From Methanolobus profundi (GTDB lineage: Archaea; Halobacteriota; Methanosarcinia; Methanosarcinales; Methanosarcinaceae): a stretch of DNA of 64,000 nucleotides. The translations under genes and the position numbers were made by a program. Below, one piece after another: positions 18,302-27,810 of the stretch. Under the pieces are notes generated by a model that saw nothing but the letters and a program-made list of their open reading frames with translations, made no database searches and was not told where the DNA came from. The DNA is taken from positions 248,001 through 312,000 of the forward strand of contig NZ_FOUJ01000004.1 of the NCBI RefSeq assembly GCF_900114835.1, read 5' to 3'. The stretch's first letter is position 1. Every line of letters starts with the position of its first letter.

Positions 18302-18946
18302 TTAAACCAGAAGTTCCTTGGCTTTTACAACAGCTTCACTTGCATTTTCTGCATAGCAGTCTGCACCGATCTTGTCAGCCCATGCCTGGGTTGCAGGAGC
18401 ACCGCCGACCATGACCTTAATATCGTCTCTCATGCCCTGTTCCTTGAGCATCTCGATGACATCCTTCTGGCCCTGGAGGGTGGTTGTCATAAGTGCTGAA
18501 AGACCGACCATGTCTGCGTTGGTCTCTTTGATCTTGTCGATGAAATTCTGCAGTGGAACATCTCTTCCAATGTCATGAACTTCAAAACCAGCGGACTGGA
18601 GCATGGTTGATACAATTGCCTTTCCGATGTCGTGAACGTCACCTTCAACGGTACCGTTGACAATTACACCGAGCTTCTTGCTTACAGCATCTTTTGGCAT
18701 GTCTGCTTCAAGGAGCTTGACACCTTCTTCCATTGCGCCTGCTGCCATCATTACGTGAGGAAGGAATAATTTTCCTCTCTCAAAAAGGACACCTACTTCG
18801 TTCATTCCGACTGCAAGACCCATCTCAATGATCTCTGGGGCAGGAATGCCTTCGCCCTTTGCCTTCTCGACTGCTGCAGTTACAACATCTTTCTTGCATG
18901 TGATCACAGCGTCTGAGAGTTCTTTGAACATTTCTTCTTTGCTAAT
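18302..18946 (-). CDS. mtbC: Dimethylamine corrinoid protein (probable AUU start)
   Basis: A 214-residue B12-binding protein: helical cap, then corrinoid domain with DxHxxG (GDVHDIG, Asp103/His105) and VGGAPATQAWADKIG. It takes the methyl group from dimethylamine via MtbB and gives it to MtbA. Homologues begin MSKEE; the matching codons here are ATT-AGC-AAA-GAA-GAA, with no ATG, GTG or TTG in place. The ATT at 18946 lies seven bases after a perfect GGAGG, whereas the ATG at 18931 is 22 bases away. An ATG at 19021 near the predicted transcription start, or TTG at about 18973, would add an extension homologues are not known to have. Gene identity is certain; the start is not. Confidence 0.93.
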   Translation of the reverse strand: MSKEEMFKELSDAVITCKKDVVTAAVEKAKGEGIPAPEIIEMGLAVGMNEVGVLFERGKLFLPHVMMAAGAMEEGVKLLEADMPKDAVSKKLGVIVNGTVEGDVHDIGKAIVSTMLQSAGFEVHDIGRDVPLQNFIDKIKETNADMVGLSALMTTTLQGQKDVIEMLKEQGMRDDIKVMVGGAPATQAWADKIGADCYAENASEAVVKAKELLV

Positions 18947-18953
18947 AATTATA

Positions 18954-18958
18954 CCTCC
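18954..18958 (-). promoter_or_regulatory. Shine-Dalgarno of mtbC that selects the ATT codon
   Basis: On the minus strand TAGGAGGTATAATT precedes ATT-AGC-AAA. The GGAGG is seven bases from the ATT at 18946, an ideal spacing, and lies inside any upstream in-frame extension, arguing against the longer frames. Confidence 0.6.
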
Positions 18959-19043
18959 TACATATTTTGCCTTCAATCTATCAACAAGGGTTTGAGCTTG
19001 AAGGACAATCAGTTGTACCATTTCATATGGAGAAAGCATATAT

Positions 19044-19055
19044 ATCATAAACTCA
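19044..19055 (-). promoter_or_regulatory. mtbC promoter element
   Basis: On the minus strand the region reads TGAGTTTATGATATATATGC, matching the mtmC promoter string. It lies about 100 bases upstream of the mtbC ATT codon and 63 bases from the palindrome at 19119; the matching gap at mtmC is 83, a difference of about two helical turns. Confidence 0.55.
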
Positions 19056-19118
19056 GCAAAATACATCCGCCCTACATGAATTTGTTAGCAGGAGACAAGA
19101 TTTGATTGTTCTTGTAGC

Positions 19119-19137
19119 ATTACAACGCTGTTGTAAT
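19119..19137. promoter_or_regulatory. 19-bp palindromic operator, site 3
   Basis: ATTACAAC-GCT-GTTGTAAT is a perfect inverted repeat (8-bp arms, 3-base spacer) in the divergent spacer between mtbC (minus) and pylS (plus). It matches sites at 1861 and 11776 in length and outer bases. Its placement allows control of both the dimethylamine and the pyrrolysine operons. Confidence 0.68.
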
Positions 19138-19254
19138 CTTACATCAGGTTTAGGATAAATACAGACAAACGCTTCTATTTTCAACAGCAAAATCAGGTTT
19201 TCAGAAAAGTTCTGCATACACCTTTGAATTTGCCGCTTAATAACTGATAGAAAA

Positions 19255-19304
19255 GTATAAATATTGCTAATTGTTGCAGCTTCCCAAAAAATATAAATAC
19301 TGCT
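19255..19304 (+). promoter_or_regulatory. Tandem TATA elements upstream of pylS
   Basis: GTATAAATATTGCT (19255-19268) and ATATAAATACTGCT (19291-19304) are near-identical 14-mers 36 bases apart; the second has an A-rich BRE before it. A third AT alternation (TAATATATATATATG, about 19313-19327) follows. Any of these would give pylS a leader of about 160-220 bases. Confidence 0.5.
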
Positions 19305-19411
19305 GAAACTGAGTAATATATATATATGTCGACGACAAAGACTACTTTGTTGTTATAATCGATACAATATATCAGTAAAACAACCTAAGATCAACAAAAG
19401 GAAGAGAACCA

Positions 19412-19465
19412 ATGATACTCAACACCAAGAACCACAACTGGATGCTGGCATACCTGGGATTCTAG
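19412..19465 (+). CDS. Short leader ORF ending in UAG upstream of pylS (candidate)
   Basis: ATG at 19412 opens 17 codons (MILNTKNHNWMLAYLGF) closed by TAG at 19463-19465. If UAG is read as pyrrolysine the frame continues to TGA at 19583-19585, 57 residues in all, crossing the pylS Shine-Dalgarno (AGGAG, 19494-19498) and overlapping the first 79 bases of pylS in another frame. The TAG lies at the tip of a small inverted repeat (GATTC-TAG-GAATT). An AGGAAGAG string precedes the ATG. It could sense charged tRNA-Pyl, but a chance ORF cannot be excluded. Confidence 0.35.
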   Translation: MILNTKNHNWMLAYLGF

Positions 19466-19488
19466 GAATTAGTACGAAAAAAGGTTAA

Positions 19489-20838
<1,350 letters not shown>

Positions 20839-20847
20839 GGTGCCATC

Positions 20848-21936
20848 ATGATAAGTAATATCAATTACTGGGACCTCGATGCTGTAGCAGATAGTATTAT
20901 AAGAGGTCGTAAGCTCACAGACGATAACCTGAGGGAGCTTCTTTCCCTGACAGAAGAAGAGGACATACAGAAACTGAACTATGTTGCAAGGAAAGTGAGG
21001 GATCACTTTTTCGGCAACAGGGTCTTCCTCTACAGCTTCGTTTATTTCTCAACCCACTGCAAGAACAATTGTGCCTTCTGTTACTACAACAGGTGCAACG
21101 ATATACAGCGCTACCGTCTGGACATGGACGAGATACGCAGTATAGCAAGGGCAGTTAAGAACGAGACCATCCACATGGTAGACCTTACCATGGGAGAAGA
21201 TCCATATTTCCACAATGAACCTGAAAAGTTCGTTGACGTTGTAAAGGCAGTGAAGGAAGAGACCGGACTTCCAATTATGATATCTCCCGGTGTAATGGAC
21301 GATACAACCCTTACAAAGCTCCATGAGAACGGAGCTAATTTCCTTGCCCTCTATCAAGAAACACACGATAAGGACCTCTACCGGAAACTGAGGGTCGGGC
21401 AATCCTTTGATGAAAGGAACCACGCCAGACAATTCGCAAAGAATATCGGCTACTGTGTCGAGGATGGAATACTCACAGGTGTTGGTAACGATATCGAGTC
21501 AACCATCGTCTCACTTCGTGGCATGGAGAACGGACAGCCTGACATGGTGCGTGTCATGACCTTTGTTCCACAGGAAGGAACCCCCCTTGAAGAAGTTGAC
21601 CAGGAATCCAGTCTCTCTGAACTGAAGATAATATCAGTGCTCAGACTGATGTTCCCTGATAAGCTCATACCGGCATCCCTTGACCTTGAAGGAATAGATG
21701 GTATGGTCCATCGCCTGAACGCTGGTGCAAATGTTGTCACATCCATCATATCTGCAGATTCCTCACTCGAAGGCGTTGTCAACTATGACAGGGAGCTTGA
21801 GGAAAGGGACAGGGACTCAAAGAGCGTCATCAAGCGCCTGAGGTCCATGGGCATGGAACCTGCAAGCCAGGCCGAGTTCAATAGTATAATAGAGAAGAGG
21901 AGAACAAAGCCTGCCAGAATCCCGGTGGTAGCATGA
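20848..21936 (+). CDS. pylB: Methylornithine synthase (radical SAM, pyrrolysine biosynthesis)
   Basis: A 362-residue radical SAM enzyme that rearranges L-lysine to (3R)-3-methyl-D-ornithine, the first step of pyrrolysine synthesis. The [4Fe-4S] motif is CKNNCAFC (Cys71, Cys75, Cys78; CX3CX2C), followed by YYNRCN. Length fits the family. It lies nine bases after pylS and its stop overlaps the start of pylC by four bases (ATGA), as expected of a coupled operon. Confidence 0.97.
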   Translation: MISNINYWDLDAVADSIIRGRKLTDDNLRELLSLTEEEDIQKLNYVARKVRDHFFGNRVFLYSFVYFSTHCKNNCAFCYYNRCNDIQRYRLDMDEIRSIARAVKNETIHMVDLTMGEDPYFHNEPEKFVDVVKAVKEETGLPIMISPGVMDDTTLTKLHENGANFLALYQETHDKDLYRKLRVGQSFDERNHARQFAKNIGYCVEDGILTGVGNDIESTIVSLRGMENGQPDMVRVMTFVPQEGTPLEEVDQESSLSELKIISVLRLMFPDKLIPASLDLEGIDGMVHRLNAGANVVTSIISADSSLEGVVNYDRELEERDRDSKSVIKRLRSMGMEPASQAEFNSIIEKRRTKPARIPVVA

Positions 21937-23033
21937 CAACTATCTGCATTATCGGTGGCAAGCTACAGGGTTTTGAGGTCACTTATCTTGCACACAAAGC
22001 AGGCATGGATGTCGTACTTGTAGACCGCAGGGAAAAGCCTCTCATACGCAATGTGGTTGATAGTTTCCAGTGTTTTGATGTGGTAAAGGAACCCAAAAAA
22101 CTGAGAGAACTCTCAGAAGATGTGGACGCCATCATCCCTGTGAACGAGAACCTCGAGACCATAGAGTTCCTCAGAAGCATAAAGGATCAGCTTTCATGTC
22201 CTGTACTCTTTGATTTCGATGCCTACCACATCAGTATGGATAAGAAGCGTTCAAAGGACTACTTCAATTCCATCAATATCCCCACACCTGCTGATAAGCC
22301 CTCCAGTCCACCATATTTTGTGAAGCCACCTTGTGAGAGCAGCAGTATCGGGACCTCTATAATATATGATAATGCAGGACTTGAGGGACTTGACCCTTCA
22401 ATGCTCATCGAGGAATACGTAGAGGGTGACGTGATCTCCCTTGAAGTGATAGGGGATGGCACTCACTTTGCAGTTGTAAAGGAAACGAAGATACATATCG
22501 ATGAAACCTACGACTGCCATATGGTGACACCTATTGATAACTATCCTGAGTTCAGGAAGATCAGCTATGAGCTTGCAAAGAACATCAACCTTCGCGGGAT
22601 AATGGATGTCGAAGCAATAGACAGCCCTAAAGGACTGAAGGTTCTGGAGATAGATGCAAGGTTCCCGAGCCAGACACCAACAGCAGTCTACCATTCCACA
22701 GGTGTGAACCTCGTGGAATTGCTCATGCAGGCATTCTCAGGAGAGGTTCAGGAAATGGACAGTGTTTCTGAACTAAATTACTGCATCTACGAGCATCTGC
22801 TACTTGAAAATGATATCCTGAAACCTGTTGGAGAGCATGTGCTCTCTCAGGGAGATGAATACGTACAGTTCCATGCTTCTGAAGGGCTTGAGATATTCGA
22901 GTCCAGGGGAGAGAACAAGAACAGTGTTTTCACCCTTATAAGCTGGGGAACTGACAGAGAAGAGACGGAAAAAGTAAGACAGAACGCAATGGAAATGATC
23001 ATCGGTCATTTCAGTAATGAACAGGAGGAATAA
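21933..23033 (+). CDS. pylC: 3-methylornithine--L-lysine ligase
   Basis: A 366-residue ATP-grasp ligase that joins 3-methyl-D-ornithine to the epsilon-amino group of L-lysine. An N-terminal Rossmann-like start (TTICIIGGKLQGFE), a central ATP-grasp with IEEYVEGDVISLEV and metal-binding LKVLEIDARFPSQTPTAV are visible. The ATG overlaps the pylB stop (ATGA) and the stop lies two bases before pylD, indicating tight co-expression. Confidence 0.96.
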   Translation: MTTICIIGGKLQGFEVTYLAHKAGMDVVLVDRREKPLIRNVVDSFQCFDVVKEPKKLRELSEDVDAIIPVNENLETIEFLRSIKDQLSCPVLFDFDAYHISMDKKRSKDYFNSINIPTPADKPSSPPYFVKPPCESSSIGTSIIYDNAGLEGLDPSMLIEEYVEGDVISLEVIGDGTHFAVVKETKIHIDETYDCHMVTPIDNYPEFRKISYELAKNINLRGIMDVEAIDSPKGLKVLEIDARFPSQTPTAVYHSTGVNLVELLMQAFSGEVQEMDSVSELNYCIYEHLLLENDILKPVGEHVLSQGDEYVQFHASEGLEIFESRGENKNSVFTLISWGTDREETEKVRQNAMEMIIGHFSNEQEE

Positions 23034-23035
23034 AA

Positions 23036-23821
23036 ATGGCACTTTTAACACCAGAGGACCTTGAGAACCTTTCAATGCAGCTTGAAGAGAACGATGAGAT
23101 CGCAAGAAGGGTCACAGGTCTTGATATAAGAGGAATATGCGAATCACTTTACGGAACCGAACCAGGCTCTGAAAAAGTTGGTATTATCCCGATAACTGCT
23201 GGTAACGGCATCATCGGCAATTTCACATCATCCCTCCTGTACATAGTCGAATATTTCGGTTTTGAAGGATTCATAACAGAACATCCTGATGTAACTGGCT
23301 ACTATGAAGCTGTTTCCAGGGGTGCTGATATCATAATGATGGCAGATGACCACATCTTCACTGCCCACAACCTGAGAAATGAGAAGATAGTGAGCAATCA
23401 CGTTGCAACAGGTGTAGTATATGCAGATATCGCATCAAGGTTCCAGGAAGCAAGTTCAAAGGACATACTTGTCATCGGACTTGGAAGGGTCGGCTATGCC
23501 GGAGCCTGTCATCTTGTGAACAAGGGATTCAATGTCTATGCCTGTGATCCGAACAAGGAATTTCTCCAGAAGGCTGTTGATGAACTTGGGATCAATCCCT
23601 ACTGCAGCGATGACAGGAAGAAGTTCTCCATGGTCTTTGAAGCGACACCAAATGCCGACACCATATCAGAAGGAATGATCGAGGAGAGATGTCTTGTCTC
23701 AACTCCCGGGATACCATGCGGACTCCCACCTGAGATCGGTAAGAAGTATCGTGTTGACCTTGTGATGGAGCCCCTTGTTATTGGAGTGGCTTCAATGCTG
23801 TATTCTGTGATACAGAACTAA
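23036..23821 (+). CDS. pylD: 3-methylornithyl-N6-L-lysine dehydrogenase (pyrroline ring formation)
   Basis: A 261-residue NAD-dependent enzyme that oxidises the PylC product; the aldehyde cyclises to pyrrolysine. The Rossmann nucleotide-binding segment VIGLGRVGYAGACHLV lies near residue 145, with an acidic residue after the next strand (NVYACDPN). Its start follows the pylC stop by two bases with an AGGAGG Shine-Dalgarno inside the pylC end. Third biosynthesis gene; ramA follows after 31 bases. Confidence 0.96.
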   Translation: MALLTPEDLENLSMQLEENDEIARRVTGLDIRGICESLYGTEPGSEKVGIIPITAGNGIIGNFTSSLLYIVEYFGFEGFITEHPDVTGYYEAVSRGADIIMMADDHIFTAHNLRNEKIVSNHVATGVVYADIASRFQEASSKDILVIGLGRVGYAGACHLVNKGFNVYACDPNKEFLQKAVDELGINPYCSDDRKKFSMVFEATPNADTISEGMIEERCLVSTPGIPCGLPPEIGKKYRVDLVMEPLVIGVASMLYSVIQN

Positions 23822-23852
23822 CATCAGAAATTGAAAATGGAGTGTTGAGAGA

Positions 23853-25478
23853 ATGTATGTTATTTCCCTGGACCTTGGAACAAGCGGTTTCAGGTCACAG
23901 CTCATCGACCTTGAGAAGAATGAGACCGTAAAGACCGTTATCACAATGGGGCATCCACTCCCTGGTGGTAATGTAATGGACCACCTCGATTTTGCAATGA
24001 GCACCGGAACGGATGTTGCCCACAGACTTATCATCGAAACTGTAAAGGAAATACTGGACAAGTTCGATGTTGAACCTGAGAAGATACAGCGTATAGCGGT
24101 CTGCGGAAATCCGATACAACTCTCACTTTTCCAGAACATGGAGATAAGGGACCTTGCATTTGCAGGTGAGAACAAGCAGGAATCACTTGGCGTCAGGGAT
24201 GTGAAAAGGGATGCAAGGATATTTCCCGCAAACGAACTCTTCGGGGATATCTATCCAATGGATAACTGCGAGATAGTCATCCCGCCAGCGATCAAACATG
24301 AGATAGGTGCTGATGCCCTTGCAATGATGCTTGAAACCGATTTCATTCACCAGACAGAACCCTGTCTTGTAACAGATTACGGGACCAATGCCGAAATGGC
24401 ACTCAAGATCGGCGAGAGGATAATAACTGCAAGTGCTGCTGCCGGCCCTGCAATAGAAGGACAGGGAATAGCATGTGGTATACTTGCCGGTCCCGGAGCT
24501 ATCAGTGATATCAATGTAGAGAGCGGACACTGGAGACTTACTGTTCTTGACAGTACAATGAACCCCGGAAAAGGGCCTCTTGTAGATCCGGTAAGCGGGG
24601 AGACCATCGAGGAAGGAGAACTTGTCCCTAAAGGAATAACAGGTACAGGGGTCATTTCCACAATGGCACTGGCCATCAAGGAAGGACTTATCGAGAAACT
24701 CCCGAAACTGCCCAATGGAAAACTGATACTTGGGGACAGTATAATCATCACTGACCAGGACGTAGAAGAGGTCGGTAAGGCTATTGGCGCCATCCGTGCC
24801 GCCCACATGACACTAATGGTGGAATCGGGATTGAAGTATGAGGACCTGAGATACTCATACATGTCAGGGGCCACAGGCACCTATGTTGATGCGAACAAAG
24901 CACGGCATATAGGTTCAGTTCCCGGTTTCTCAAAGGGAATAATTCAATTCGGTAACACTTCCATTGGACTTGCAAGGAAGATCGCTATAGATGTCTCAAA
25001 ACTGGATGAGGTCATTGCGGTGGCCAAAAGGATACATGCAGACCATCTGATGATGGCAACCAGTGAGACCTTCAAGGATATTTACGTCTGCGAACTTTCC
25101 ACCTGGCAGCAGGGAATGCCTGCTGAGATGTATGCTCAGATGCTGGAAATGTACGGTATCCCGGTATTTCCACAGGACCTTGAAGAGGTTGAGATCGAAA
25201 GAAGAGTGTCCAGGGATATAGATGATGTTGGATACCTTGGTCTTGATATTGTAACGGATATCGGAATAACACTTGAAGCTCCGGTGGAGAAATGTACACT
25301 CTGTCATCAGTGTGTGGAAGAGTGTCCCGAGGATGCAGTGGAGATCGTAGAAATGGATGGACAGAAGTCTGTCTACATAGACAGTCAGCATTGCCTTGGT
25401 ACAAGCTGCAGGCGTTGTGTGACGATCTGTCCTGAGCAGACCATGAACCATTCACTGCTCAAGATAAAAGATATATAA
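23853..25478 (+). CDS. ramA: Methylamine methyltransferase corrinoid protein reductive activase
   Basis: A 541-residue iron-sulfur ATPase that reduces inactive Co(II) in MtmC, MtbC and related proteins to Co(I) with ATP. It begins with an actin-like/ASKHA-type loop (SLDLGTSGFRSQ), has TDYGTNAEMAL mid-protein, and ends with two [4Fe-4S] motifs, CTLCHQCVEECP and CLGTSCRRCVTICP. Close in length to the 539-residue Methanosarcina protein. It ends the pylSBCD run, so amber decoding and corrinoid activation are probably co-expressed. The convergent DNA polymerase gene ends 44 bases beyond. Confidence 0.96.
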   Translation: MYVISLDLGTSGFRSQLIDLEKNETVKTVITMGHPLPGGNVMDHLDFAMSTGTDVAHRLIIETVKEILDKFDVEPEKIQRIAVCGNPIQLSLFQNMEIRDLAFAGENKQESLGVRDVKRDARIFPANELFGDIYPMDNCEIVIPPAIKHEIGADALAMMLETDFIHQTEPCLVTDYGTNAEMALKIGERIITASAAAGPAIEGQGIACGILAGPGAISDINVESGHWRLTVLDSTMNPGKGPLVDPVSGETIEEGELVPKGITGTGVISTMALAIKEGLIEKLPKLPNGKLILGDSIIITDQDVEEVGKAIGAIRAAHMTLMVESGLKYEDLRYSYMSGATGTYVDANKARHIGSVPGFSKGIIQFGNTSIGLARKIAIDVSKLDEVIAVAKRIHADHLMMATSETFKDIYVCELSTWQQGMPAEMYAQMLEMYGIPVFPQDLEEVEIERRVSRDIDDVGYLGLDIVTDIGITLEAPVEKCTLCHQCVEECPEDAVEIVEMDGQKSVYIDSQHCLGTSCRRCVTICPEQTMNHSLLKIKDI

Positions 25479-25522
25479 TGATTAATCATTGGAGTTCCAG
25501 TGGAAACCAACGGGTTATTTGG

Positions 25523-27082
25523 TCATTCATTGAACTTCAAAATAGTTGTTTTCAGGGTCTCAAGGTCCACTACCGGCACCTGTGCAGGTGTCGGAACGAC
25601 ATTTACCCTTTTCTGGAACTCGGTCTGGTCCTGCCAGGTACCCGAATTTATCAACAGGACGTTCTTGTACCATTCCACACCCACGGTATGTACGTGGCCA
25701 CAATGAAGAATATCAGGTACATTTCCAATAACAAAATAATCCTTCTTTTCCGGTGCAATGGAAACACGGCTTCCATATATCGGTGAAAGATGCCTGAACT
25801 TCATCATCTCTACCATTGCTTTTGTAGGATCAGCATATGATACACCGGGAACTGCTGCTACCAGATCATCAATGGAACGACCGTGATAGAGCATCACTTT
25901 AACGCCATCCAGATCCACAATAGATGGATTACCCACAAAAGTGACATTCTCAGGGAAATAATCCCTGATCGACTCCGGCAATCTGGGCTGTGGTTCAGCC
26001 TGACGTACTGCATCGTGGTTTCCAGGAGAAATAATGATCTTGATGTGCTTTGGGATCATTGAGAAATACTCGCCGGCCTTTTTATATTGATCATACACAT
26101 CCAGGATCGAGAGTTCCTCGTCCTGTCCGGGATAGATACCTACACCGTCAACAAGATCTCCTGCAACAAGAAGATAACGGATCTCCTTTGAGATAGCAGC
26201 CAGAGCTTCGTTGTCAGTGTCACCATTAAGGAAATCAAGGAACCTTTCCCATGGTTCTTCAAGAAATGTATTGCTTCCTATGTGAATATCAGATGTTAGG
26301 ACAGCCTTTCCAGATGTTTTGGTCCTTTTAGGATTTACTGCCGGAAGATCGGGGAGGGTTATCTTCTGCACTATCATAAGATTTCCGTCGTTCGTCAGAT
26401 TCCCTGTGAACCCAACAACCTCATCCAGTACGAAGTGACTTGCCTGCTCGAACAGTTCCTTATCAGCCATACGTATAAGGACGGAGAACGAACCAGTGGG
26501 GTCTTCCACCTCAATGATCTTATGTCCATTACTGGTGCTCTTCATATCAGATATCATACCGATTATTGATATCTCACTGGCATCTTTGCTTCCCCTGAAA
26601 TTAGTACCTTTTCCTTTTTTCAGGCTCTCGATAGGACGGGCTGTTATCCTGCTACGTATAATATCACTTAGCCTGGTGTAACGGTTCCTGAAGAACTGCA
26701 CGAACTCCATGTATTCACCTACACATGTAGAATTGTCAGTGATATCAGAAAGAATAGCTATGGGACTTTCAACATTACAGTAATTGCTCTGGAACCCTTC
26801 AGGCATGGAAGGTGCCTGGTAGGAATGTTCATAAGAGCTGTCAGCTCCAGAAGTAAGCTCATCTGACAGATGAAAGCTCTCTTCATTCACATGGGTCAGA
26901 GAACTGAAACTCTCAAGATCAATATGTTCAACATCGATGACAAGAACTGAGAGGTCTATATTTTCAAGTACATATGCTACAAGTTCCTTCGGGGAACAAT
27001 GGGAACATATGAGGTCCACTGCTTCGGGACTTATCTGATAACCTTCCTCGATGAAGGCCGTTAGAACATCGATCTCATTCAT
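25523..27082 (-). CDS. polB: DNA polymerase D small subunit (DP1)
   Basis: A 519-residue euryarchaeal DP1, the proofreading 3'-5' exonuclease subunit of replicative polymerase D. An OB-fold region (about 160-250) precedes a calcineurin-like phosphoesterase domain with TSDIHIGSN, LVAGDLVDG, IIISPGNHDAVR and HCGHVHTVGVEW metal-binding motifs. The N-terminal third is more variable and poorly conserved, typical of DP1. It is near the probable origin at 29 kb, alongside orc1/cdc6. The large subunit is not in the window. Confidence 0.93.
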   Translation of the reverse strand: MNEIDVLTAFIEEGYQISPEAVDLICSHCSPKELVAYVLENIDLSVLVIDVEHIDLESFSSLTHVNEESFHLSDELTSGADSSYEHSYQAPSMPEGFQSNYCNVESPIAILSDITDNSTCVGEYMEFVQFFRNRYTRLSDIIRSRITARPIESLKKGKGTNFRGSKDASEISIIGMISDMKSTSNGHKIIEVEDPTGSFSVLIRMADKELFEQASHFVLDEVVGFTGNLTNDGNLMIVQKITLPDLPAVNPKRTKTSGKAVLTSDIHIGSNTFLEEPWERFLDFLNGDTDNEALAAISKEIRYLLVAGDLVDGVGIYPGQDEELSILDVYDQYKKAGEYFSMIPKHIKIIISPGNHDAVRQAEPQPRLPESIRDYFPENVTFVGNPSIVDLDGVKVMLYHGRSIDDLVAAVPGVSYADPTKAMVEMMKFRHLSPIYGSRVSIAPEKKDYFVIGNVPDILHCGHVHTVGVEWYKNVLLINSGTWQDQTEFQKRVNVVPTPAQVPVVDLETLKTTILKFNE

Positions 27083-27225
27083 ATCAATAGCAGGTCTAAA
27101 TGGAAATTATGGTACAATAAAATAACTTACAAAATTATCTGATGCCGTTAACATTTTATTTTGTGCAAATATATTCCTTAACTCATAAATACATTCTTTC
27201 ATTCGGAATAACGCAGGTATGAACA

Positions 27226-27789
27226 ATGAACTTAAAAGAAGCATTCCATGCTTTCAAAGAAAGCGATGATTTCTTTGTTTCGCTCGCGCGCGACATTTTG
27301 ACCGTTCTGGCAGCTGTACTGATATTCGCATCTTTCTCCCAGGTGGTCTTCGGGATGTGGGCGCCTATGGTGGCTGTGGAATCCGGAAGTATGGAACCTC
27401 ATATGAACATCGGTGATATAATCTTCATCCAGAGCATTGACAGGACAGATGTTGTGACCTATGAGGAAGGCAACAATAATTCCTATTCGACATTCGAAAA
27501 TTACGGCAACGTTATACTTTACAGACCCTATGGCCAGGAAGGTGTTACCCCTATCATCCATCGTGCAATGTACTATGTTGAAGCAGGAGAGCCAATGTGG
27601 GATGGCGGGCCCGCTGCTCCTCATGCAGGATATATCACAAAAGGCGATAATACAGTGACGAACCAATACTATGACCAGCAAGGTCGGGTGAGTTACCTGA
27701 TGCCGGTCAAGGAAGAATGGATAATAGGCATCGCACGTTACAAGGTACCATATGTCGGCTACCTTAGATTGATGCTTCCAAGCTTCTAA
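27226..27789 (+). CDS. Type I signal peptidase (S26B, archaeal)
   Basis: A 187-residue membrane protease removing secretory signal peptides. One N-terminal transmembrane segment (about 24-45) leads to the catalytic serine in ESGSMEPHM (Ser55); IIHRAM carries the His that replaces the bacterial lysine, and TKGDN the conserved acidic residue. Standard size for archaeal SPase. It lies alone between divergent DP1 and convergent orc1/cdc6. T-rich DNA (27790-27806) after the stop can end both convergent transcripts. Confidence 0.92.
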   Translation: MNLKEAFHAFKESDDFFVSLARDILTVLAAVLIFASFSQVVFGMWAPMVAVESGSMEPHMNIGDIIFIQSIDRTDVVTYEEGNNNSYSTFENYGNVILYRPYGQEGVTPIIHRAMYYVEAGEPMWDGGPAAPHAGYITKGDNTVTNQYYDQQGRVSYLMPVKEEWIIGIARYKVPYVGYLRLMLPSF

Positions 27790-27810
27790 CTTTTTTTTTA
27801 CTTTTTTAAT

